Origin: CAYHIW01 sp964356745
Lineage (GTDB): Bacteria > Patescibacteriota > Microgenomatia > UBA1406 > GWC2-37-13
DNA length: 64,000 bases
Direction: 5' to 3'
Assembly (NCBI GenBank): GCA_964356745.1
Contig: CAYHIW010000001.1
Location: 1-64,000, forward strand
A program made the translations under genes and the position numbers. This document shows, in pieces, positions 17,605 to 25,813 of the stretch. The stretch's first letter is position 1, and the number at the start of each line of letters is the position of its first letter. The notes under the pieces are model-generated. The model saw nothing but the letters and a program-made list of their open reading frames with translations, ran no database searches and was not told where the DNA came from.

Positions 17605-19695
17605 ATGGATTGGCTTACTTCTTCTCTTCAATGGTACGCGATGCTCCTACTCCTCGGCCTCATCTTCTATCCCATATCGACCAAACTCTTTGGAGCTTTT
17701 ATCGACCGAGGGTATCCGTTTGCCAAAACCATAGGGATTTTACTAGTCAGTTACGCTATTTTTCTTTTGGGATTTATTTTCCCGCCTTTTCATCCTATAA
17801 CGCTTTCGCTCGTTATCTTTGGGTTTCTTATCTTCAGTGCTATTGTACATCGATCAAAAAGTAAGGAAAAAAATCACATTAATCGAAGGTTGATTATTTT
17901 TGAAGAATTTCTCTTTCTAGCTTCGTTTTTGTTTCTTGCATGGATGCGCGGTCATGAACCTTCGATACACGGACTCGAAAAATTTATGGACTTTGGCTTT
18001 ATGAACTCTATCCTCAGATCAAATCACTTTCCTCCAATTGATATGTGGCTCCCTCCTCGTTCAATTAACTACTACTATTTCGGTCATCTCACGGGTAGCG
18101 TACTCATTAAGCTTTCGCAGATAAAACCGTCAATTGGTTACAATCTTGTTCTCGCTACTATTTTTGCTCAAGGAATTACGCTCACATTCTCTTTTATCAT
18201 CAACCTTATATTGTCATTGAAGTCTCGTATTAACACCATAAAACTAACTGTATTTGGTCTTGTTGGAGCGTTTATAGTCAACTTAGGAGGGAATCTCCAC
18301 GCGATATATCTTTTTACCAAGGGGTATCCTAATGAGAACCCCGTTCCTTTCTGGACAATACTCTCTTGGTTTAATCCAACACATTACTGGTATCCAAACG
18401 CAACGAGATTTATTCCATTTACCATTCATGAATTTCCTTCGTATTCATACGTGGTAGCGGATCTTCACGGCCACGTCTTCGATATTCCATTCGTTCTCCT
18501 TACTCTCACCCTCCTCTTCGTCTTCTTCACCAACAAAAAACTTCACAATTCATCACCTGCCTCACCAGCAGGCGGGTTCGTAATTCGTAATTCGATATTA
18601 TTCGGTTTTTTAACTGCAATCCACTACATGACCAATGCGTTTGACGGACCGATCTATCTCTTACTTATATTTTTGTGCTACGTATCGCTTTTTAAATTCT
18701 CAAAACGCTTTTTCTTGAGCATAGGAGTCACCATTGCATCATTCATTGCTTTTTCTCTCCCATTCACGCTTACATTCCAACCATTTGCCAATGGGATTGC
18801 TATGAACTGTGCGCCGCAGTTTCTTATTACTCTCAAAAAGATCGGTCCCTTCTTATTCGAAGCAGATAAATGTCAACCATCAGCATTATGGATGCTTTTT
18901 GTCCTATGGGGATTCTTTTTAATCAACTTCATTCTGTTTGCACTCAGTATATTCACCGGGAAAAAGAGAGAAACACCCGAACAATCTGACTTTTTCATAT
19001 TCATTTTGTTCTTTCTTGGGACGATACTTATTCTTATTCCAGAATTTTTTTATGTTAAAGATATCTATCCTGCACATTTTCGCGCAAACACCATGTTCAA
19101 GCTCGGATACCAAGCTTTTATTATGATGGGAATAGCCTCAACTTATGCGTTATTTCGTATGTCTAAGGTTAAAAGAGTTGTTTTCTCCTTACCATTCTTT
19201 TTGATTGTTCTGTATCCATTTTTCTCCTTTCCTTCGTACTACAGTCTTGACTCGAAAAACAAAGTACAGCTTGATGGAATCGAATGGCTTACAGAAACAT
19301 ATCTTGAAGACAAACAAATCGTTGAGTATTTAAATACGCAGATTAAAGATCAACCTGTCATACTAGAGGCTCAAGGAGACTCGTACACTGATCATGGTAG
19401 AATATCGGCCAACACCGGTCTTCCAACCGTCGCTGGATGGCAGGTACATGAATGGTTGTGGAGGGGCTCCCACAAGGTCGTAGGTGACCGCATTCCAGAC
19501 ATCGAAGCCATGTACGAATCCCACGATGTTAATAAGACAAAAAATCTTCTGAAGAAATACCACGTACAGTACATCGTCGTATCTCAGCTTGAGAGAAAGA
19601 AATATAAAAAACTATACGATGATAAGTTTAGAGTGTTGGGAAAGAAAATATTTGAATCAAGTAATGGGTTTGGGGCTTTGTACCAGGTAAAATAA
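17605..19695 (+). CDS. DUF2298 multi-pass membrane protein
   Basis: A 696-residue protein with more than ten membrane helices. The motif MWLPPRSINYYYFGHLTGS is the YYY signature of the DUF2298 family, which is common in archaea, Chloroflexi and candidate phyla and is thought to act in envelope glycosylation like other GT-C-fold proteins. The soluble C-terminal part (about 570-696) has the EWLTETYLEDKQIVEYLN region typical of the family. A GC-rich repeat encodes SPASPAGGF near residue 320. The biochemical role is not established. Confidence 0.8.
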   Translation: MDWLTSSLQWYAMLLLLGLIFYPISTKLFGAFIDRGYPFAKTIGILLVSYAIFLLGFIFPPFHPITLSLVIFGFLIFSAIVHRSKSKEKNHINRRLIIFEEFLFLASFLFLAWMRGHEPSIHGLEKFMDFGFMNSILRSNHFPPIDMWLPPRSINYYYFGHLTGSVLIKLSQIKPSIGYNLVLATIFAQGITLTFSFIINLILSLKSRINTIKLTVFGLVGAFIVNLGGNLHAIYLFTKGYPNENPVPFWTILSWFNPTHYWYPNATRFIPFTIHEFPSYSYVVADLHGHVFDIPFVLLTLTLLFVFFTNKKLHNSSPASPAGGFVIRNSILFGFLTAIHYMTNAFDGPIYLLLIFLCYVSLFKFSKRFFLSIGVTIASFIAFSLPFTLTFQPFANGIAMNCAPQFLITLKKIGPFLFEADKCQPSALWMLFVLWGFFLINFILFALSIFTGKKRETPEQSDFFIFILFFLGTILILIPEFFYVKDIYPAHFRANTMFKLGYQAFIMMGIASTYALFRMSKVKRVVFSLPFFLIVLYPFFSFPSYYSLDSKNKVQLDGIEWLTETYLEDKQIVEYLNTQIKDQPVILEAQGDSYTDHGRISANTGLPTVAGWQVHEWLWRGSHKVVGDRIPDIEAMYESHDVNKTKNLLKKYHVQYIVVSQLERKKYKKLYDDKFRVLGKKIFESSNGFGALYQVK
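18556..18578. repeat. GC-rich palindromic mini-repeat inside the DUF2298 gene
   Basis: CCTGC and GCAGG flank a short loop, followed by CGGGTT. The 21 bases from 18558 match 33130-33150 at 18 positions, and both copies encode SP(A/T)GGF in the same frame. Confidence 0.6.
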
Positions 19696-19703
19696 ACATA
19701 CTC

Positions 19704-19732
19704 TTGACAATACAAAAGCACTGTGATATTTT
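19704..19732 (+). promoter_or_regulatory. Consensus promoter TTGACA-17-TATTTT driving a short RNA
   Basis: TTGACA (19704-19709), a 17-base spacer and TATTTT (19727-19732). The predicted start near 19739 falls right at the foot of a hairpin, so the transcript would be about 55-60 bases long. Confidence 0.65.
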
Positions 19733-19738
19733 CTTTAA

Positions 19739-19798
19739 TTGAGCATTACTACTCGTCGTCCCCTAAATACGAGCGATAGTGATGCTCATTTTTTTTAT
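19739..19798 (+). ncRNA. Candidate short structured RNA ending in a T-run
   Basis: From the predicted start, GAGCATTACTACTCG (19741-19755) pairs with CGAGCGATAGTGATGCTC (19770-19787) with some internal mismatches, and eight T follow (19789-19796). Promoter, hairpin and terminator make a self-contained unit. It overlaps, in antisense, the 3' end of the 48-codon ORF at 19763-19909. Alternatively the hairpin is only the terminator of the DUF2298 gene, but then the strong promoter inside the gap is unexplained. Confidence 0.45.
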
Positions 19799-19909
19799 TA
19801 AGTTTTTGCTCCGCAATTGTAACAGCTCATTCTTCAAAAAAAATCCATCTTTACCGTACTCCCTTTCTGATAGATTTTTGAGTCCTTTGACTGCGACCGA
19901 TACTCTCAT
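19763..19909 (-). CDS. Small basic protein, 48 residues, with its own promoter
   Basis: An open frame from the ATG at 19909 to TAG at 19763, encoding a soluble, basic protein (starts MRVSVAVKGLKNLSEREY). No family was recognised. Support comes from a textbook promoter six bases upstream, a spacing shared with many real genes in this window. Its last eight codons and stop lie under the antisense hairpin RNA. It fills most of an otherwise empty 365-base gap. Confidence 0.45.
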   Translation of the reverse strand: MRVSVAVKGLKNLSEREYGKDGFFLKNELLQLRSKNLIKKMSITIARI

Positions 19910-19915
19910 AAATTT

Positions 19916-19944
19916 AATATAAACAGGATAAAAATATTTGTCAA
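19916..19944 (-). promoter_or_regulatory. Consensus promoter TTGACA-17-TATATT for the 48-codon ORF
   Basis: On the minus strand TTGACA (19944-19939), 17 bases, then TATATT (19921-19916), followed six bases later by the ATG at 19909. Both elements and the spacing are close to ideal. Confidence 0.65.
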
Positions 19945-20075
19945 GACCTATAGAAAAATAGCACTACACTATAAGATATCTCATAGTAAATAGAGTGACG
20001 ATTGGGTCGTCTTATCAACCTAATATTATTTGTTCGCATTTTGTGGACAAAGTAAGTATAATGACTCCTATTATT

Positions 20076-20795
20076 ATGAAAGTATCGATTCTCACCTATA
20101 ACCTTCTCTTAAATAAAGCAGCAAAAGAACTGGAACAAATCATAGGCTCGCATAATCCCGACTTTTTGTTTTTCCAGGAATTAGCTACGGATGACAAGAA
20201 TTTACGCACTATTGAAAAGCTTAATTACCGCCTGGCAGACTACTCCAATAGCTTCATGAGGTGGGGGAAGATCTACGGAGTTGCTACTTTTTACAAACCT
20301 CAAACATTCAACCTTATCAACTCAACGAGCTTTAGTCTACCTAGTAGCCTCTATCAAATGATCACCTTTATTATAAAAAATAAGAAAAATCCCCGCACAG
20401 TGCTTAGAAACGAATTCCAGTGTAAGAAAAATGGTAAGTTTATCACAACGTATAATATTCACCTTACTCCTGTTGCAACTAATACGCTTAGACTCAAACA
20501 GATAATCAATACATTTCACGATCTCCATTTAAGTAAAAAAAACTCAATAATCATTGCTGGTGACTTCAATTATCCATATGGAAGGAAGAAATTTGAAACA
20601 ATTATTCAAAAATACAAGCTTAAAGAAGCAACAAATAATATCGACTATACGTTGGAACGGAAGATTCTGAAGACGTTTTCAATTAAATTGAAACTTGACT
20701 ATGTTCTTTATAAAAACATCAAAATAGCCTCGAACAAGAAAATTCAGGTGAAATACTCTGACCACTACCCCATCCTTTCAACTTTTACCCTCTAA
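20076..20795 (+). CDS. Endonuclease/exonuclease/phosphatase family protein
   Basis: About 239 residues from the ATG at 20076 (MKVSILTYNLL); an ATG at 20061 and a GTG at 19995 are possible but extend past the natural domain start. Motifs in order: TYNLL, the metal-binding Glu in FFQE, YNIHLTP, AGDFN, and SDHYPI at the C-terminus. These are the active-site motifs of the EEP (DNase I-like) fold. The substrate, nucleic acid or phosphoester, cannot be told. It is convergent with the next gene, sharing four bases. Confidence 0.8.
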   Translation: MKVSILTYNLLLNKAAKELEQIIGSHNPDFLFFQELATDDKNLRTIEKLNYRLADYSNSFMRWGKIYGVATFYKPQTFNLINSTSFSLPSSLYQMITFIIKNKKNPRTVLRNEFQCKKNGKFITTYNIHLTPVATNTLRLKQIINTFHDLHLSKKNSIIIAGDFNYPYGRKKFETIIQKYKLKEATNNIDYTLERKILKTFSIKLKLDYVLYKNIKIASNKKIQVKYSDHYPILSTFTL

Positions 20796-21595
20796 TAGCG
20801 GGAGAAGAAGTCTTTGATTTGTTTCAAATATACGTCCTTATCCTTTCTTGTCAGCTTCTTACGATAGAGATGTCCTCCCATTTCGTAATTAAAGATCTTT
20901 TCTTTCACGTCTCCTTTGAATAACGTGTACACCGTCCCAACAAGAAGTTTATACATCGACTGGAACCTACCCTCTCTACGAATCCTTCTGAATGAGAATT
21001 TTATTTTAATATTATTAAGCGGTTTGGCACGCACACCCCAGATTTTTGCTTTTTGAATGAGATTGTGGTCTTCAGATATGTATAACTCTTCTTCAAATCC
21101 ACCAATTTGCATAAATAAATTCTTTTGAATGATAATTGAACCTACCGATGATAAGGGCTTACCGAACGACTGTGATGCTTGAATTACAAAATTGACAAGC
21201 TGATAAAACGCTTTTGTCTCGGGCGTGCTATCCTCAGGATCAACATACGGTAAGAAAAGCAATCCTTTTTGTTTTTCGATGAAAGCCTGCAAACGCTTAG
21301 TAAAAGTTGGATTGATCCTGCAATCTGCATCAATAAAAATAAGAAATTCCCCCCTGCTTTTTACAGCCCCAAGATTGCGCTGAAATGACACGTTTCGCAT
21401 CTTACTTTCTAAAAAAATAAGCGGCAACACAGTTCCGAACTGTGCAGCCTTAACTTTCGTTTGATCGTCTGACTTACCGTCCACAATAACCACCTCAAAA
21501 TTCTTCATTTTCTGATTGTGTAAATCGGCAAGAAGTCGAGGAAGATACTTCTCTTCGTTCAACGTGGGAATAATTACAGAAAATAAAGGACTCAT
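20792..21595 (-). CDS. Family 2 glycosyltransferase
   Basis: 267 residues with the GT-A start FSVIIPTLNEEKYLP, then VDGKSDD, the DxD-type motif FIDADCR (about 91-97), and ISEDHNL as the acceptor-side acidic motif. A C-terminal amphipathic stretch suggests membrane attachment. It transfers a sugar from a nucleotide donor, probably to envelope glycans or lipids. A second GT2 gene lies divergently 46 bases away. Confidence 0.88.
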   Translation of the reverse strand: MSPLFSVIIPTLNEEKYLPRLLADLHNQKMKNFEVVIVDGKSDDQTKVKAAQFGTVLPLIFLESKMRNVSFQRNLGAVKSRGEFLIFIDADCRINPTFTKRLQAFIEKQKGLLFLPYVDPEDSTPETKAFYQLVNFVIQASQSFGKPLSSVGSIIIQKNLFMQIGGFEEELYISEDHNLIQKAKIWGVRAKPLNNIKIKFSFRRIRREGRFQSMYKLLVGTVYTLFKGDVKEKIFNYEMGGHLYRKKLTRKDKDVYLKQIKDFFSRY

Positions 21596-21607
21596 ATAGC
21601 GTTTTTG

Positions 21608-21635
21608 ATTATACCATCATTCCATTTGATACAAT
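21608..21635. promoter_or_regulatory. Divergent -10 boxes between two glycosyltransferase genes
   Basis: On the minus strand TATAAT (21613-21608) lies 12 bases before the ATG at 21595. On the plus strand TACAAT (21630-21635) lies 6 bases before the ATG at 21642, with TTGATT 19 bases further up. Confidence 0.5.
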
Positions 21636-21641
21636 AGATAG

Positions 21642-22325
21642 ATGAAGATTTCGGTTGTGATACCGGTGTACAACGAGGAAGAGTATATCGAACCTTGTCT
21701 TACCAGTCTCATGCAACAAATTGAACCTCCAGACGAAATAATTGTCGTTGATAATAATTGTACTGACGATACGGTACAGATTGCAAAACAGTTCAATGTA
21801 AAAATCGTCAAAGAAGAAGAACAGGGAATGGCATTTTCTCGAACAAAAGGCTTTAACTGTGCTCGATATGACATCATTGCTCGATGTGATGCTGACGCGA
21901 TTCTTCCACCCAACTGGACTCAACGAATCAAATTAAACTTCGAAAAACGGAGACGAATCGATGGTCTCATTGGCCTAAATACATTCTACGACTTTCCTTT
22001 AAGGAATATAAAACTGATGAATAAGGCCGCTATTTTTCTTGTTAAAGAAATTGCCGGACATTATCCACTGTTTGGCACGAGTATGGCTATCTCAAAAACC
22101 GTTTGGGACAGTATCAAAAATGAAGTGTGCCTCAATAACGACGACTTTCACGAAGACATTGATCTAAGTATTCATATTCATAACAAAGGCGGTATTATTG
22201 TTTTTGATCCTAAATTCCTTGCGCAATTTTCCGCACGAAGACTCAAGAAAAATCCGTATGAGTTTTTTATCGATTACCCTTCACGAATAATAACTACCAT
22301 TAACGGACACTCATCTGCGACTTAA
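21642..22325 (+). CDS. Family 2 glycosyltransferase
   Basis: 227 residues: ISVVIPVYNEEEYI at the start, IIVVDNNCTDDT, and ARCDADAILPPNW (the DxD region). HEDIDLSIHIH is the later acidic motif. It is shorter than the divergent GT2 and lacks membrane helices except a weak hydrophobic region near 130. Its last 26 bases overlap the 3' end of the DNA ligase gene on the other strand. Confidence 0.88.
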   Translation: MKISVVIPVYNEEEYIEPCLTSLMQQIEPPDEIIVVDNNCTDDTVQIAKQFNVKIVKEEEQGMAFSRTKGFNCARYDIIARCDADAILPPNWTQRIKLNFEKRRRIDGLIGLNTFYDFPLRNIKLMNKAAIFLVKEIAGHYPLFGTSMAISKTVWDSIKNEVCLNNDDFHEDIDLSIHIHNKGGIIVFDPKFLAQFSARRLKKNPYEFFIDYPSRIITTINGHSSAT

Positions 22326-24033
22326 ACATCGCTTCAATTTCTTTCAAGGTAGTTGCGTCTTCTGGTTTACGATCATCTCTAAAATGTTCTAATCGCGGAA
22401 ATCGTAACGCATACCCCGCCGTATGAACGGGTGAACGAGAAATTTCGTCCGCACGTATTTCAACGATAATCTCAGGCTTGACCCATGCGTCTACCCCTGT
22501 TGTTCTGTCAACTTTATATAAAGCGGGCTTTGTCTTTGATTTATATTTCGTGCATCGCTTCTTAAGTTGAATCCATTCCTCATCGGTGAGTCCGGTCCCA
22601 ATCTTTGATACGGTAACAAAAACGTCCTTCTTCTCGTCATAAACACCAGCCAAAAACGCACCAATTCCAAACGCAGTTCTCTTACCCTTTCCTGCGTCAT
22701 AACCCATGACCAAACAGTCAACGGTATCTGTTATCTTACTTGCGTAACTTCTCTTAAATTTAATCCAGTTTGAAGCTCGAGCTCCTGCGCGATACACTCC
22801 GTCCAACTTCTTGGCAATAATACCCTCAAGACCTCGGGCAATGGCTTCATCAAAAAGCGCCTCTATTTTTTTAGGATCGTCAACTACATCTTCTTGCGTC
22901 ACAACGAGCGTATCTTTAAATGTGTCTCCTGAGATTTTTATAGATTTCAATAATTGCTTTCGCCTTTCGTGAAAAGGAATGTTTATATAATCCTCCCCGT
23001 TACAATACAACAAGTCGAATGCAAAAAGTCGAAGCGGGATTTCTTTTGCTTTTTCTGCAATGTTGTATTTTCTCTTTCGCTGAACGGTTTCTTGAAACGG
23101 TAAAAAACTACCAGAATACGGATCAAATCCAATAGCTTCACCTTCAAATATGATTTCATCTACTCGTATTTCTCGCTCTATCCCTTCAACAAGATCAGGA
23201 TACATATGGGTCACATCTTCTAGATTCCTCGAGTATAACCTAGTCTGATTTTTACTGTAATGAATCTGCAAACGGAATCCATCATATTTGGGTTCGATCG
23301 CACATTTTCCTATTTTATCTATGATCTCCGCTCCCGATGACAAGCGCTCTGCTCTCATCATAAGAATTGGCGTAAATACAGCGGGCTTAATCTTGTGAAG
23401 ATTTTTATCTCGTGATTCTTTTATCGTCTTGCCAAGAAGTCCAAGATCGGGTCGCACATGATACGCTGACTCAATTTGCGTACGAAGACTTTTATCTTTT
23501 TTCAAATACCAAGAGAATGCGTCAAGAACTGTCATGTCCGAGAATCCAAGACGAAGCACGCCTAAAGGAATACGTATAACATAGCGGCATGATAACGGAT
23601 CTAATTGTCTAAACAAATGAGACAGAAGACTTATTTTGGCTTCCTGTGATTTTTCACCTGATTTCTTTGCAATCTCTAAAAGTCGTTCATATACCTCGCT
23701 TATCGAAAGATCTTCTTCTTCAAATGAAGAGTAGAGTTTTTTGAAATGCTCAATCGTATCACCCAGATCTCCTATTTTTTTATAATGATCATCAAATAAT
23801 CTCTTCTCCAGATGCAACGCAGACAAGACAGCGCGCGAAATAATCTTCTCTCCCAAACCAAACTCAACAGACGCAAACTGAGGAGCAACTCTCCCTTGCA
23901 TTAAATATAGCGCCTTATCAATCTCATTGATATGAAGCTTATCAATAAGCTCTGCAAGAAGATGCGTTATAGTTAAACGAGAAGATGAATTCTCGATTTT
24001 TTGAAAGTATATTGCCAGTTCGCGAAATTTCAT
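22300..24033 (-). CDS. lig: ATP-dependent DNA ligase, archaeal type
   Basis: 577 residues, the length of archaeal LigI. An N-terminal DNA-binding domain (1-215) precedes the adenylation domain with EPKYDGFRLQ (nucleophile K249, motif I), YSRNLEDVTHMYPDL (motif Ia), FEGEAIGFD (III), LEGIIAKKLDG (IV) and WIKFKRSY (V), then an OB fold with the family tail. Bacteria use NAD-dependent LigA for replication; the archaeal-type ligase is an extra or replacement enzyme found in some candidate phyla. It lies downstream of the fic gene with a 5-base gap. Confidence 0.92.
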   Translation of the reverse strand: MKFRELAIYFQKIENSSSRLTITHLLAELIDKLHINEIDKALYLMQGRVAPQFASVEFGLGEKIISRAVLSALHLEKRLFDDHYKKIGDLGDTIEHFKKLYSSFEEEDLSISEVYERLLEIAKKSGEKSQEAKISLLSHLFRQLDPLSCRYVIRIPLGVLRLGFSDMTVLDAFSWYLKKDKSLRTQIESAYHVRPDLGLLGKTIKESRDKNLHKIKPAVFTPILMMRAERLSSGAEIIDKIGKCAIEPKYDGFRLQIHYSKNQTRLYSRNLEDVTHMYPDLVEGIEREIRVDEIIFEGEAIGFDPYSGSFLPFQETVQRKRKYNIAEKAKEIPLRLFAFDLLYCNGEDYINIPFHERRKQLLKSIKISGDTFKDTLVVTQEDVVDDPKKIEALFDEAIARGLEGIIAKKLDGVYRAGARASNWIKFKRSYASKITDTVDCLVMGYDAGKGKRTAFGIGAFLAGVYDEKKDVFVTVSKIGTGLTDEEWIQLKKRCTKYKSKTKPALYKVDRTTGVDAWVKPEIIVEIRADEISRSPVHTAGYALRFPRLEHFRDDRKPEDATTLKEIEAMFKSQMSVR

Positions 24034-24038
24034 ATATC

Positions 24039-25079
24039 TTACGCCATTATATATCGAGCGGCTTTTGTACTCCCTACCTTTTTAATAAGATTGTTACTGA
24101 CGAGATCTTTAATATCTCGCAAGACCGTGTCTTCTGAGACGTCTGGAAATAGTGAAGAAAAACTTTGATTTTGTAAGTATCCTATGTCTTGAATGTACTC
24201 AATGATTTTGGTCTGGCGTTCGGTAATATAGATCTGCTGACCAAATTTCTGTTTCATTTTGACATCTCTTGAAAGTCGCAGTATTTTTTCTTTGATTTTT
24301 TCAAACTCAGATGCTGCACCACTCGTAAAATATTCTAGCCATGAGGTGAGATTTCCGGCCGATGCTTTTTGAAGATTTTGATAATAAGAAACTGCGTCTT
24401 TATCATAATATTCCTCAAGCGAAAAAAATCGACGTATATCATACCCCCCCAAAAGAAGTACTAATGTTGCAAGCACTCTCGCTACTCTTCCGTTACCATC
24501 GATAAACGGATGAATACGAACAAGTTCGTGATGAACAATCCCCGCTTTTAAGACGGGGTGAAGAATGTCTTTATCCTGTTGATTAACCCAGTATAAGAAT
24601 TCACGAATGAGAAATGGTACTTCAAGTGGAGTTGGTGGACGAAACGTAACTTCCCCAGTCGAAGAGTTTTTTACCACAACCTGTTTGGTACGATACTCTC
24701 CCGACTGATCCTGGGAAAGAATATTACTTACGATAATCCTGTGCAGTTTTTTAATAAGCGTATCGGTTATTTTTTCAATTTTGCGCTTTGCTTCGTCATC
24801 AATAAACTCAACGACTTTTCGATAATTAATAATCTCCTCTATGTCTCTTGGACGCGCGATAACATCTTTACCTTGGAGTACTTCTTTGGCTTCGTCTTTA
24901 TGAAGTTTATTTCCCTCGATGTGCGTGCCATGAAAGACCGAACGAACGACCGCGTCCTCTTTAAATTGCTTTTCCCATAAGGGAAGAAGTGGTGCATGAC
25001 GAATAACCTCTTCAGATGCTTCGATACGAGAGATTGCGTTGAGAATTTTATTGGTTATCTCATATGAAGGCTTAAACAT
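24039..25079 (-). CDS. Fic-domain AMP-transferase with C-terminal winged helix
   Basis: 346 residues from the ATG at 25079 (MFKPSYEI), chosen because TATAAT lies 7 bases upstream; an ATG at 25109 would lie inside the promoter. An N-terminal helix carries HGTHIEGN, which resembles the inhibitory (S/T)xxxE(G/N) helix but has Gly at the first position. The FIC core is HPFIDGNGRVAR. The C-terminal 70 residues look like a winged helix-turn-helix (DVSEDTVLRDIKDLVSNNLI), suggesting DNA binding. Fic proteins usually AMPylate target proteins; the target is unknown. Confidence 0.9.
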   Translation of the reverse strand: MFKPSYEITNKILNAISRIEASEEVIRHAPLLPLWEKQFKEDAVVRSVFHGTHIEGNKLHKDEAKEVLQGKDVIARPRDIEEIINYRKVVEFIDDEAKRKIEKITDTLIKKLHRIIVSNILSQDQSGEYRTKQVVVKNSSTGEVTFRPPTPLEVPFLIREFLYWVNQQDKDILHPVLKAGIVHHELVRIHPFIDGNGRVARVLATLVLLLGGYDIRRFFSLEEYYDKDAVSYYQNLQKASAGNLTSWLEYFTSGAASEFEKIKEKILRLSRDVKMKQKFGQQIYITERQTKIIEYIQDIGYLQNQSFSSLFPDVSEDTVLRDIKDLVSNNLIKKVGSTKAARYIMA

Positions 25080-25086
25080 GAACAAT

Positions 25087-25129
25087 ATTATATCAATAAG
25101 TTGACACAATAGTGCTTTTGTAATAGACT
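25087..25129. promoter_or_regulatory. Divergent promoters of fic and the pilin-like pair
   Basis: Minus strand: TATAAT (25092-25087), 7 bases before the fic ATG. Plus strand: TTGACA (25101-25106), 17 bases, TAGACT (25124-25129), 7 bases before the ATG at 25137. Both predict leaderless mRNAs. Confidence 0.65.
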
Positions 25130-25136
25130 GAAGCTC

Positions 25137-25448
25137 ATGATTTACGCGCTTCTTACCAAGGTTAATTTAGCAGATCCCCGCATCAATCCCACTGCTCAGT
25201 TTGGCGACTTCGCATCAATTCTCAATTTGGTAATGCCGATTATAATGGCGGGCGCTGCTCTTACCTTTTTTGGAATTATGTTATATGGCGCATACACTAT
25301 TATTACAGCAAGTGGTAACCCGGAAAATATCACTAAGGCTCAGAAGATCTTTAAGTTTGCTATCATTGGACTTGTTATTGTACTTGCGGCTTTTTTGATT
25401 ATAAAATTAATTGAGTTTGCAATTAATACAAACATACCTGGTATCTGA
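25137..25448 (+). CDS. VirB2/TrbC-like pilin-type membrane protein
   Basis: 103 residues: a polar N-terminus, a first membrane helix (about 32-55), the loop TASGNPENITKAQKIFK and a second helix (about 76-96). The loop motif 'SGNPE(K/N)ITKAQ' is typical of VirB2/TrbC-like proteins of candidate phyla. It forms a two-gene unit with the next gene, starting from a consensus promoter. Confidence 0.65.
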   Translation: MIYALLTKVNLADPRINPTAQFGDFASILNLVMPIIMAGAALTFFGIMLYGAYTIITASGNPENITKAQKIFKFAIIGLVIVLAAFLIIKLIEFAINTNIPGI

Positions 25449-25450
25449 CT

Positions 25451-25813
25451 ATGAAACTTGCGGCTAACGATTTAAAAGGTTTATTTGGAGAAATTACACC
25501 CCCTCCGGGGTCGCCCGATGTCTCTGATCCTGGAGCGGCTCTTGGACTAGGACTTACCGTAGCGCTTCGACTATTTTTTATCGTTGCCGGGCTCGCCGCA
25601 CTTCTTTACATGCTTTTGGGTTCATTTGATTGGGTTACCTCAAGTGGAGAAAAAGAAAAAATAACCAAAGCTCAGCAACGAATTCGTAACGCAGTCGTTG
25701 GTGTTCTCATTATGGTTACCGTACTTGCGCTCATTGCAACGCTTGAAACAATTGTGTTTAATGGTAAATTCTGCTTTGGTTTAACTTGCGCTATTAAAAT
25801 CCCCCGGCTTTAA
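25451..25813 (+). CDS. VirB2/TrbC-like pilin-type membrane protein
   Basis: 120 residues with the same plan as its neighbour: a longer N-terminal polar region (to about 32), helix at 35-58, loop SSGEKEKITKAQQRIRN, helix at 78-100, and a short tail with two Cys (FCFGLTC). It follows two bases after the preceding stop. The pair are tandem paralogues. The last four bases overlap the stop of the convergent gene. Confidence 0.65.
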   Translation: MKLAANDLKGLFGEITPPPGSPDVSDPGAALGLGLTVALRLFFIVAGLAALLYMLLGSFDWVTSSGEKEKITKAQQRIRNAVVGVLIMVTVLALIATLETIVFNGKFCFGLTCAIKIPRL

